A DNA stretch of 64,000 nt from Geomonas agri. Its GTDB lineage: Bacteria; Desulfobacterota; Desulfuromonadia; Geobacterales; Geobacteraceae. The stretch spans positions 1,674,001-1,738,000 of the forward strand of contig NZ_JAINZO010000002.1 of the NCBI RefSeq assembly GCF_020179605.1, in the 5' to 3' direction. How positions within the stretch are numbered: the stretch's first letter is position 1; each line of letters opens with the position of its first letter. This document shows, one piece after another, positions 55,404 to 64,000 of the stretch. A model generated the notes under the pieces. The model ran no database searches. It was not told the DNA's origin and was given only the letters and a program-made list of their open reading frames with translations. The position numbers were made by a program, and so were the translations under genes.

Positions 55404-57440
55404 TTAGAACTTAACTTCGAAGGTCGCGTAGACGTCCTGCGCGCTCTTAAGCGGCTGGAGCAGCATCAGGTCGGTGGACTTGATGTCCGAGATCTTCTGC
55501 GGTGCGCCTACCCAGTTGTTGCTCCCGGTGTACGCGAAGTCGTAGTACTGGTAACCGATCTTGAAGAAGGCCTTGGACAGGTGCGAGGAGATCGGTTTCA
55601 GGTTGAGTTCCTGGATCAGGTACGCCTCGTAGACGTCGCCGCGGGTCCCCAGCTTGGAGGTCCACATGTCGTCGGCCGCAGGGGCGAAGGTGATCCAGTT
55701 CTTGGAACCGTGGTTGTACTCGACGCCGAACTTGGTCTTGGTCGGCTCGTAGTCGTAGCGCGCGCCGGCGTAGGCGGCCCAGCCGGTCTTGTCGGTGGGT
55801 GCCTCCTGGTTGAAGAAGGAACCGGTCATGAGACCCTGGAAGCCCGCGTTGTTGGAGACGTTGTTGTTGGGGTGGGTGACGCTCAAGCCCGCATCGGCGA
55901 AGAAGTTGAGTTTGCCCGGGCCGATGTTTTTCATGGTGCTCATGAAGCCTGCGCCGTACCAGTCGATGTCGCCCAGCGAGGTGGCCGGACCGGTGTTGCC
56001 GAAGGCGGTGTTGGACATGACCGGGAAGTCGAAGATGTTGAAGCCGCGGTTCCACTGCAGCCAGACGCGCAGCGGGTCGGTGTCGACCGGGATGAGGGCC
56101 ACACCCAGCATGTCGGTGTCTCTCAGGCTGTTGCTCGGGGTCTCGAAGCCGGACTCAAAGCCGCGGCCGTAGCAGACCTTGGCGTAGGCGCCGGGGAGGG
56201 CATCGATGTCCGGCGCCCAGCCGAGGGTCATGCCGTCGAAGGCGTAGTCGACCAGCAGGGCAGGGGTGCCGCCGTTGCCCGGGCGTTCGTTGTTCAGGCG
56301 CAGGTTGCTCGGTGCGCCGTTGGTGGAGGGCCTGCGGCCGACGGAGAACCAGATCGGCTGCTCGGCGATGTTGCTCCAGGTGGCGTAGGCGCGGTCGACG
56401 TCGAGGAGGCTCGACGTGGGGACGTGCCCCAAGGTGCCATCGAAGGCGCCGACGCGGTCGGCGAAGAACGGGGTGTTGCCGTTGTTGGTGACGGCCGAGT
56501 CATCCTGCGAGCCGAAGGTCTTGTAGGCGACCAGGCGCACATTCACGGTCACGTCCTTGGTGGCCTTGGCGTGCATGTCGATGCCGAGACGGTTAGTGTA
56601 CAGGAGGTCGTTCTTAGCCTTGTAGGCCTGAGTGGTGGCCAGGTTGGAGACGTTGTTGTTCAGGGCACCGGCCTGGCCAAGGAAGGCCTGCATCAGCATC
56701 TGCTGGGCGAGTTGTTGCTGGGCAGCGGGAAGGCCGCTGAAGACGTCGCCTACCTTGGTCGTTGCCGTTGCCGCAGGGTTCATTGCCTGGACCAGACCGA
56801 GCATGTTGGGGATGCTGCCGATCTGCATGTTCATCACCGTCGGCATTACCTTGGCCCCAAGGGTGTTCAGGATACCCTGCTGCTGCGGGGTGAGGGCGGT
56901 GTTCTGTACGGTGAAATTGCCGGAGCCCATGGCGGTGAAGATGCCGGGGAGGGCTGCAGCCATGGCCTGCGGCATGTAGCTGTTGAGGATGGTGTTGAAC
57001 TGGGAAGGTGTGAACAGCGAGCCGGATTTCCCCATCATGATGAACTGGAGAGCGGTGGGGCTATTGGTCCCGTCTGCCGAACCGATCGGGGTACCTGCCA
57101 CTCCGTTTGGGCCTAAAAATCCGCCGACCAGGTTGTTCATGGTGCCGATGGCGTCGGAGTGGGCCGCGACGTCGCCCCTGAGGGAGTCGACGCGGAAGCG
57201 GTAGTCGCCGCCGATGGTAAGCCACTTGCCCAGCGACTTCTCTTCGATCCTGTCGACCTTGCGGGTCAGGTCCTCGACCTTCTTCTGGTCCGAGCCCTTC
57301 TGCTGCTCCTCGAGCTTCTGCACCTTCTTGGTCAGTTCATCGATCTTCTTCTGCATGTCCTGGTCTTCTGCCTGCGCCACGACAGGGGTAGCCAGGGCAC
57401 ATACCGCGGCCCCGATCAACAGTTTCTCCAGTTTTCTCAT
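55404..57440 (-). CDS. Outer-membrane porin, DUF3373-like
   Basis: The 678-residue precursor has a signal peptide (cut after VVAQA near residue 24) and a coiled coil (about 27-70; MQKKIDELTKKVQKLEEQQK). A large beta-barrel follows, beginning LTIGGDYRFRVDSLRGD. It ends in Phe (YATFEVKF), as outer-membrane barrel proteins do. A region of about 150 residues (100-250) is rich in Gln, Met and Ala and may be a plug or periplasmic insert. Barrels of this type occur with multiheme cytochromes in Geobacteraceae and may hold them or pass solutes. The gene is first in the minus-strand cluster. Confidence 0.88.
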   Translation of the reverse strand: MRKLEKLLIGAAVCALATPVVAQAEDQDMQKKIDELTKKVQKLEEQQKGSDQKKVEDLTRKVDRIEEKSLGKWLTIGGDYRFRVDSLRGDVAAHSDAIGTMNNLVGGFLGPNGVAGTPIGSADGTNSPTALQFIMMGKSGSLFTPSQFNTILNSYMPQAMAAALPGIFTAMGSGNFTVQNTALTPQQQGILNTLGAKVMPTVMNMQIGSIPNMLGLVQAMNPAATATTKVGDVFSGLPAAQQQLAQQMLMQAFLGQAGALNNNVSNLATTQAYKAKNDLLYTNRLGIDMHAKATKDVTVNVRLVAYKTFGSQDDSAVTNNGNTPFFADRVGAFDGTLGHVPTSSLLDVDRAYATWSNIAEQPIWFSVGRRPSTNGAPSNLRLNNERPGNGGTPALLVDYAFDGMTLGWAPDIDALPGAYAKVCYGRGFESGFETPSNSLRDTDMLGVALIPVDTDPLRVWLQWNRGFNIFDFPVMSNTAFGNTGPATSLGDIDWYGAGFMSTMKNIGPGKLNFFADAGLSVTHPNNNVSNNAGFQGLMTGSFFNQEAPTDKTGWAAYAGARYDYEPTKTKFGVEYNHGSKNWITFAPAADDMWTSKLGTRGDVYEAYLIQELNLKPISSHLSKAFFKIGYQYYDFAYTGSNNWVGAPQKISDIKSTDLMLLQPLKSAQDVYATFEVKF

Positions 57441-57836
57441 TCACTTCTCCTTTCTGTTTCGTTGGTTTTTACACCAACCTTTGGTCGAAGGTATTTCATT
57501 GGGCTCGTCTGGTCCGGCCCTAACTCATTAAATCTGGGCGTTACTGCTGTAATCGGATTATTTACCGGTAGATTTAGAGGAAATCTGTATGTTTGGAATT
57601 TTATAATCTAAATGAGGAGCCCTAATCATTAGTAATGTTTAGTTTGGAGAGGATGTGTCGTGGCAGAAACGCACGGCCGCTTCGGGGCCGCCACGCTAAC
57701 GAGATCTTATAGATCTTCGAGACGTCATATGTCAATATATTTTTTATTGCATATAGCGCTAGGTTAATGATTTGTGTCGGCTAATGTGCGATCTTCGGGT
57801 TAGGGGAAAGAAGCGGCGCGGTCGGCTTAATAGGTG
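57441..57836. other. Intergenic region between divergent porin and miaB
   Basis: About 400 bases with no supported gene. It is AT-rich between 57.53 and 57.66 kb and probably includes the porin promoter on the minus strand. A short hairpin GTTGGT/ACCAAC lies at 57461-57478, in the porin leader. Confidence 0.5.
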
Positions 57837-57866
57837 TTGACTGCGTGCGGCCAATTTTCGTACTAT
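57837..57866 (+). promoter_or_regulatory. Promoter of miaB
   Basis: TTGACT (57837-57842), 18 bases, then TACTAT (57861-57866). The start point would be near 57873, which rules out the in-frame ATG at 57845 as the start codon. Confidence 0.6.
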
Positions 57867-57895
57867 TCATGCATTTAAACCATCAGGATATAGAC

Positions 57896-59221
57896 GTGAA
57901 TAAGGCAAAAAAGCTTTACCTGGAAACGTTCGGCTGCCAGATGAACGTGAGCGATTCCGAGAAGATAGTGACCTTGATGAAGGGAATTGGGTACCAGCAG
58001 ACCGCCGACCCGGTGGACGCGGACCTGGTCCTTTTGAACACCTGCAGCATCCGGGCGACCGCCGAGCAGCGCGTCTATGGACACCTGGGCAAGTTCAAGT
58101 CGATGAAGAAGCAAAAGCCGGGGCTGATCATCGGCGTAGGGGGCTGCGTCGCGCAGCAGGAAGGGGAGCGGCTCTTAAAGAAGGCACCCTTCGTGAACCT
58201 GGTCTTCGGCACCCATAACCTGCACCTGTTGCAGAAGATGGTCACCGGGGCCGAGCAGGGCAAGCAGAGCGTCGCCACCGATTTTCTCGATGACGAGAAG
58301 CGCTTTGACCTCTTCCCGCACGCCGAGAGCGAGGGGGGCGTCTCCCGCTTCGTCACGGTTATGCAGGGGTGCGACAACTTCTGCGCCTACTGCATCGTGC
58401 CGCACGTGCGCGGCCGCGAGATCAGCAGGAGCGCTGACAAGGTAATCGAGGAGGTCGCCGCCCTGGCCGCCGCCGGCGTCACCGAGGTGACCCTCTTGGG
58501 GCAGAACGTCAACTCCTACGGCTTCAAGGAGCCGGGCGCACCCGATTTCGCCGACCTGTTGCGCCTGGTGGCGCAGGTGGAGGGGGTCGAGAGGCTCCGC
58601 TTCACGACCTCGCATCCCAAGGACATCTCCCCGAGGCTGATCGCCTGCTTCGCGGAGATCGAAAAGCTCGCGCCGCACATCCACCTCCCTGCCCAGTCCG
58701 GAAGCGACGCCGTGCTGAAAAAGATGAACCGTGGTTACACCCGGGCCCAGTACCTGGACAAGGTGCGCGCGCTCAGGGACGCCTGCCCGGAGATCCAGTT
58801 CACCGGTGACATGATCGTCGGCTTCCCGGGCGAGGACGAGGCCGCCTTCGAGCAGACCATGGAGCTGATCGAGGAGGTTCAGTACGCCGACCTCTTCTCC
58901 TTCATCTACTCGGCCCGCCCCGGCACCAGGGCGGCCGAGTTCCCGGACGAGGTAAAGAGGGCCGAGAAGCAGGCCCGCCTGGAGCGCCTGCAGGCGGCGC
59001 AGAAAAGGATCACGCTGGCGCGCAACGAGAGTTTCGTGGGACGGGTGCAGCGGGTGCTGGTGGAAGGGCCCAGCAGCACCGGGGATGCGCTCTTTGGCAG
59101 GACCGGCGGCAACCGCGCCACCGTCATGGACGGCGATCCCGTCCTGGCCGGGCGCCTGGTCAACGTGCGCATCACGCAAGGATTGCAGACTCTCCTCAAG
59201 GGAGAGATCCTCGATGTCTGA
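57896..59221 (+). CDS. miaB: tRNA methylthiotransferase MiaB
   Basis: The 441-residue radical-SAM enzyme adds methylthio to i6A37 of tRNAs. The N-terminal domain has its three cluster Cys, beginning ETFGCQMNVSDSE and including LLNTCSIR. The radical-SAM motif is CDNFCAYCIVPHVRGRE (CxxxCxxC). A C-terminal TRAM domain (about 375-441) has FVGRVQRVLVEGPSS. The GTG at 57896 is chosen because it lies after the promoter and an AGGA box; it also matches the usual family N-terminus. The next gene overlaps its end. Confidence 0.94.
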   Translation: MNKAKKLYLETFGCQMNVSDSEKIVTLMKGIGYQQTADPVDADLVLLNTCSIRATAEQRVYGHLGKFKSMKKQKPGLIIGVGGCVAQQEGERLLKKAPFVNLVFGTHNLHLLQKMVTGAEQGKQSVATDFLDDEKRFDLFPHAESEGGVSRFVTVMQGCDNFCAYCIVPHVRGREISRSADKVIEEVAALAAAGVTEVTLLGQNVNSYGFKEPGAPDFADLLRLVAQVEGVERLRFTTSHPKDISPRLIACFAEIEKLAPHIHLPAQSGSDAVLKKMNRGYTRAQYLDKVRALRDACPEIQFTGDMIVGFPGEDEAAFEQTMELIEEVQYADLFSFIYSARPGTRAAEFPDEVKRAEKQARLERLQAAQKRITLARNESFVGRVQRVLVEGPSSTGDALFGRTGGNRATVMDGDPVLAGRLVNVRITQGLQTLLKGEILDV

Positions 59222-59747
59222 CAGCGGGAGGGACGAGGCACCCATGTACGTTGAAATGAAGGTATTCGGCTTCGCCCTGGACGCCATCGCCCAGATGCCG
59301 GTCATCATACTGAAAGACGCCGAGGAGAAGCACGCCGTCCCGGTATGGATCAATGCATCCGAATCGGTCTCCTTCGCTGCCCAGTTCGTCGGGCGCGAGA
59401 TGAGCGCGCGCAACAGTCGCAAGGACGTGTTCACCACCCTCATCGAGCGGCTGGACATGACCGTCGTCGGGATCTATGTCGAGAGCCTCAACGATGGCGT
59501 CTTCACCGCCTCGGTACGCCTGAAGCCTGGGGCAGGGGAAGAGTTGCGGCTCGAGGTCCACGTCGCCGAGGCCATGCTCATGTCCCTCAAGTACCACCTC
59601 CCGGTGCAGGTGAACAACGATGTCCTGACCCGCGCCTCCAGTCTCGACATGAACGAGGAAGGCTTCGCCCAGGAGAACAACGCCCGCCGCTTCGTCGACT
59701 TCCTCGACCACATGGACCCCGCTGCCATGGGCAAGTACCCGATGTGA
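59214..59747 (+). CDS. Bifunctional nuclease family protein (DUF151)
   Basis: The 177-residue product has a BFN/DUF151 domain (about 10-145): MKVFGFALDAIAQMPVIILK, then HAVPVWINASESVSFA and FTTLIERLDMTVVGIYVE. Plant members have been reported to have DNase and RNase activity; the bacterial role is unknown. The tail (about 150-177) is charged. The start overlaps miaB by eight bases, with GGAGAG upstream inside miaB, so the two are co-expressed, a pairing found in related genomes as far as I recall. Confidence 0.88.
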   Translation: MSDSGRDEAPMYVEMKVFGFALDAIAQMPVIILKDAEEKHAVPVWINASESVSFAAQFVGREMSARNSRKDVFTTLIERLDMTVVGIYVESLNDGVFTASVRLKPGAGEELRLEVHVAEAMLMSLKYHLPVQVNNDVLTRASSLDMNEEGFAQENNARRFVDFLDHMDPAAMGKYPM

Positions 59748-59856
59748 GCGGCCTCGCCACGCTACGGCATATTGAAAAAAGAAATCATAAAGGGTAGGGT
59801 GAGAATGGGCTCTGCCCTTTTTTAATCTTCAAGCATAATCTTCCGGAGGTTCCGAC

Positions 59857-60927
59857 ATGCGCGACGCATCCTTTGCATTTCTGCAGCAGCTTCTGGCCGC
59901 GCCCAGCCCCTCGGGCTACGAGCAGCCGGCCCAGCGGGTATTCCGCTCCTATATAGAACCCTTCTGCCAGGTGGCCACCGACGTCATGGGCAACGTCTTC
60001 GGGATGATCCAGGGCGAAGGGAGCAACCGGCCCCGCGTCATGGTGGTCGGCCACTCCGACGAGATCGGCCTGCAGGTGCGTTACCTGGACGACAACGGCT
60101 TCATCTACTTCTCCGCCATCGGCGGCGTCGATCCGCACATCACTCCGGGCATGCGGGTGCACGTGCACACCTCCCGCGGCAGGTTAAACGGCGTCATCGG
60201 CAAGCGCCCCATTCACCTGATCGAGCCCAAGGAGCGCGACACGGTGATCAAGCTCGACGCCCAGTACATCGACATCGGCGCCGCCAGCAAGAAAGAGGCG
60301 CAGGAGTGGGTGCGCGTGGGCGATCCCATCACCTTCGCCAGCAGCCTTGAGAGCCTCTTCGGCGACCGGGTCAGCTCGCGCGGCCTGGACGACAAGGCGG
60401 GGAGCTTCGTGGTGGCCGAGGTGCTGCGCCGCGTCTCCGAACTGCCGTCGAAACTCCCGGTCGACCTCTACGGCGTCTCCTCGGTGCAGGAGGAGGTCGG
60501 GCTCAGGGGAGGCTCCACCAGTTCCTACTCGGTGAACCCCGACGTCGGCATCTGCGTCGAGGTCGACTTCGCCACCGACCAGCCCGATGTGGATAAGAAA
60601 CACAACGGCGAAGTGGGGCTGGGCAAAGGCCCGATCCTGCCGCGCGGCCCCAACATCAACCCGGTGCTCTTCGATCTCCTCTCCGACACCGCAACGCAAA
60701 ACAACATCGCCGTGCAGTACACCGGTATCGCGCGCGCCACCGGCACCGACGCCAACGTCATGCAGATCTCCCGCGGCGGCGTCGCCACGGCCTTGGTCAA
60801 GCTGCCGCTGCGCTACATGCACACCCCGGTGGAGACCATGTCGCTGTCCGACCTGGACCACGCGGTGGAACTGATCGTCGCCTCTCTGGGCCGCATGGGG
60901 AGCAAGGACGCCTTCATCCCGATGTAA
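59857..60927 (+). CDS. M42 family aminopeptidase
   Basis: The 356-residue metallopeptidase of the FrvX/PepA-tetrahedral group cleaves N-terminal residues from peptides. Predicted metal ligands and catalytic residues are visible in VGHSDEIGL (His), SRGLDDKAGS (Asp), SVQEEVGLRGG (Glu pair), CVEVDFATD (Asp) and LRYMHTPVE (His). The length matches the family. GGAGG precedes the ATG. A strong terminator follows, so it is probably a separate unit. Confidence 0.92.
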   Translation: MRDASFAFLQQLLAAPSPSGYEQPAQRVFRSYIEPFCQVATDVMGNVFGMIQGEGSNRPRVMVVGHSDEIGLQVRYLDDNGFIYFSAIGGVDPHITPGMRVHVHTSRGRLNGVIGKRPIHLIEPKERDTVIKLDAQYIDIGAASKKEAQEWVRVGDPITFASSLESLFGDRVSSRGLDDKAGSFVVAEVLRRVSELPSKLPVDLYGVSSVQEEVGLRGGSTSSYSVNPDVGICVEVDFATDQPDVDKKHNGEVGLGKGPILPRGPNINPVLFDLLSDTATQNNIAVQYTGIARATGTDANVMQISRGGVATALVKLPLRYMHTPVETMSLSDLDHAVELIVASLGRMGSKDAFIPM

Positions 60928-60933
60928 CCGAAA

Positions 60934-60967
60934 CGCCCCCTCCCGCCCGGTCCGGAGGGGGCGTTTT
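60934..60967 (+). terminator. Intrinsic terminator after the M42 gene
   Basis: CGCCCCCTCC and GGAGGGGGCG form a 10-base-pair stem, followed by TTTT. Confidence 0.9.
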
Positions 60968-61054
60968 CCTTATCCCATTAGCCGAAGTTGTGTAGACGCT
61001 AAGGATGGGAAATCGTATAGGTTTTTTCTCTGTCATTAGCCTAATTTTAGTTGA

Positions 61055-62593
<1,539 letters not shown>

Positions 62594-62597
62594 ATCG

Positions 62598-62673
62598 CTC
62601 ACGCAGAGCCGCAAAGACGCAAAGAAAGCAAGACCTGGTTTTGCATTCTTTGCGCCTTCGCGTCTTGGCGTGA
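62598..62673. repeat. CTCACGCAGAG inverted repeat element, second copy
   Basis: Arms starting CTCACGCAGAGCCGCAAAGA (62598) and ending CGCGTCTTGGCGTGA (to 62673) enclose CGCAAAGAAAGCAA with a TTGCATTCTTTGCG partner. It is the same design as the copy at 6632-6698 and lies between guaB and guaA. Confidence 0.75.
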
Positions 62674-62710
62674 CAGCCTTCTGATTTTCTAAAATAAGGA
62701 ATCGAACCCA

Positions 62711-64000
62711 ATGACCGTAGATATCCACTCAGAAAAGGTGCTGATCCTCGACTTCGGCTCCCAGGTGACCCAGCTCATCGCGCGCCGGGTGAGGGAGCAG
62801 AGCGTCTACTGCGAAATCCACCCCTACAACATGGCGCTCGAGAAGATCAAGGCCTTCGCACCGAAGGGGATCATCCTCTCCGGCGGCCCCTCCAGCGTCT
62901 ACGACAAGGACGCCCCGCACTCCGACCTCGGCATCTACGACCTCGGCATCCCGGTCCTGGGCATCTGCTACGGCATGCAGCTCATGACCCAGCAGCTGGG
63001 CGGGCGCGTCGAGCGCTGCGACAAGCGCGAGTTCGGCCGCGCCACCCTGGTGCTGGACGGCGCGAGCGAGATTTTCGCGGGCTTCGAGGGGGGCGCCGAA
63101 GTCTGGATGTCCCACGGCGACCGCATCGAGCAGATGCCGGCCGGCTTCAAGCTGATGGCCCACACCACCGGATGCCCGGTGGCCGCCATGAAGGACGAGA
63201 AGAAGAACTTCTACGGCGTACAGTTTCACCCCGAAGTGGTGCACACCCCGCGCGGCGACGAGATGCTGGGCAACTTCCTGTTCAACGTCTGCGGCTCCAA
63301 GCCGACCTGGACCATGGCCAACTTCATCGAGACCGAGATCGAAGACATCCGCAAAAAGGTCGGCACCGGCAAGGTCCTGTGCGCCCTCTCCGGCGGGGTC
63401 GACTCCTCCGTCGTCGCCGTCCTGATCCACAAGGCGATCGGCGACCAGCTCCAGTGCGTCTTCGTGAACAACGGCCTGCTTCGTAAGGGCGAGGCCGAGA
63501 AGGTGGTGAACCTCTTCACCAAGCACTTCAAGATCAACCTCGACTACGTCGACGCCACCGACCGCTTCCTCAACATGCTCGACGGCGTCTCCGACCCCGA
63601 GCAGAAGCGCAAGATCATCGGCAACGAGTTCATCTACCTCTTCGAGGAAGAGGCCAAGAAGCTGGGCCAGGTCGACTACCTGGCGCAGGGGACCCTCTAC
63701 CCCGACGTGATCGAGTCCGTTTCTACCAAGGGCCCCTCCGCGGTCATCAAGAGCCACCACAACGTGGGCGGCCTCCCCGAGAAGATGAACCTGAAGCTCC
63801 TCGAGCCGGTGCGCGAGCTCTTCAAGGACGAGGTACGACTTCTGGGCAAGGAACTGGGCATGCCCGACGAGGTGGTCTACCGCCAGCCCTTCCCGGGCCC
63901 GGGTCTCGCCATCCGCTGCATCGGCGAACTCTCCGTGGAGAAACTCGACATCCTGCGCGAGGCCGACGCCATCGTCATCGAGGAAATCCGCAAGGCTGGG
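62711..64000 (+). CDS. guaA: GMP synthase (glutamine-hydrolysing), partial
   Basis: About 430 codons are present and the reading frame runs off the right edge. The enzyme converts XMP to GMP with glutamine and ATP. The glutaminase domain (about 8-200) has the oxyanion and nucleophile motif GICYGMQ with its Cys, and the His/Glu pair in FHPEV. The ATP-pyrophosphatase domain begins with the P-loop-like LSGGVDSS near residue 225. The dimerisation domain starts near residue 390 ([11 protein letters not shown]). AAGGA lies about 10 bases before the ATG. Confidence 0.97.
   Translation, partial: MTVDIHSEKVLILDFGSQVTQLIARRVREQSVYCEIHPYNMALEKIKAFAPKGIILSGGPSSVYDKDAPHSDLGIYDLGIPVLGICYGMQLMTQQLGGRVERCDKREFGRATLVLDGASEIFAGFEGGAEVWMSHGDRIEQMPAGFKLMAHTTGCPVAAMKDEKKNFYGVQFHPEVVHTPRGDEMLGNFLFNVCGSKPTWTMANFIETEIEDIRKKVGTGKVLCALSGGVDSSVVAVLIHKAIGDQLQCVFVNNGLLRKGEAEKVVNLFTKHFKINLDYVDATDRFLNMLDGVSDPEQKRKIIGNEFIYLFEEEAKKLGQVDYLAQGTLYPDVIESVSTKGPSAVIKSHHNVGGLPEKMNLKLLEPVRELFKDEVRLLGKELGMPDEVVYRQPFPGPGLAIRCIGELSVEKLDILREADAIVIEEIRKAG

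Noticed and set aside
54957..57116. Long open frame antisense to the porin
   Set aside because: The minus frame has a signal peptide, coiled coil and C-terminal Phe typical of a barrel.

Overview
This window looks like a piece of a Geobacteraceae chromosome (Geobacter, Geomonas or Citrifermentans type). It is GC-rich and densely coded. It carries several multiheme c-type cytochromes, a DUF3373-type outer-membrane porin, many response-regulator, PilZ and chemotaxis proteins, and a molybdopterin oxidoreductase. These traits are typical of anaerobic metal-reducing Desulfuromonadia. The genus assignment is inference from gene content and protein style.

Layout. 1-6.6 kb: end of lipB, a LonB-like protease, a lipid kinase, a REC-PilZ regulator, then cheV and an overlapping glycosyltransferase on the minus strand. 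6.7-9.2 kb: a triheme cytochrome and a molybdopterin oxidoreductase (minus). 9.3-12.5 kb: two more PilZ proteins, a GreB-type factor and an NRDE protein. 12.8-17.3 kb: a lipoprotein of unknown function (minus), then a TrpXYZ/COG2984-type ABC importer. 17.5-18.9 kb: hisI and hisG. 19-25.1 kb: a DUF3365 heme protein, two chemoreceptors with sigma-28-like upstream elements, a quinone oxidoreductase and small proteins. 25.2-28.8 kb: two phosphoenolpyruvate carboxykinases side by side, one ATP type and one GTP type. 29.2-31.2 kb: rubredoxin, a class V aminotransferase and a decayed higBA toxin-antitoxin remnant. 31.3 kb: der.

32.7-45.9 kb holds the most interesting unit: thirteen tightly packed, often overlapping genes that form a chemosensory system. 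They encode PATAN-REC, three CheY, CheA, two CheW, CheR and CheB, plus an ExeA-like AAA ATPase, a zinc-ribbon/REC protein with an Ala/Pro linker, a large HEAT-repeat protein that seems to start at CTG, and a coiled-coil/GAF protein. No chemoreceptor lies in the operon. The output is probably not simple flagellar steering, but this is inference.

46-50.6 kb: leuS, lptE, holA and, convergent, rpsT (TTG start). 50.9 kb: a methyltransferase. 51.7-57.4 kb (minus): a porin, a small exported protein and two related octaheme-type cytochromes. This is a candidate for electron transfer across the periplasm and outer membrane. 57.9-64 kb: miaB with a bifunctional-nuclease-family gene, an M42 peptidase, guaB, and guaA running off the right edge.

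Intergenic space is used by strong intrinsic terminators and by at least four short palindromic repeat types that recur in the window. I saw no tRNA, rRNA, insertion sequence, prophage or CRISPR array.
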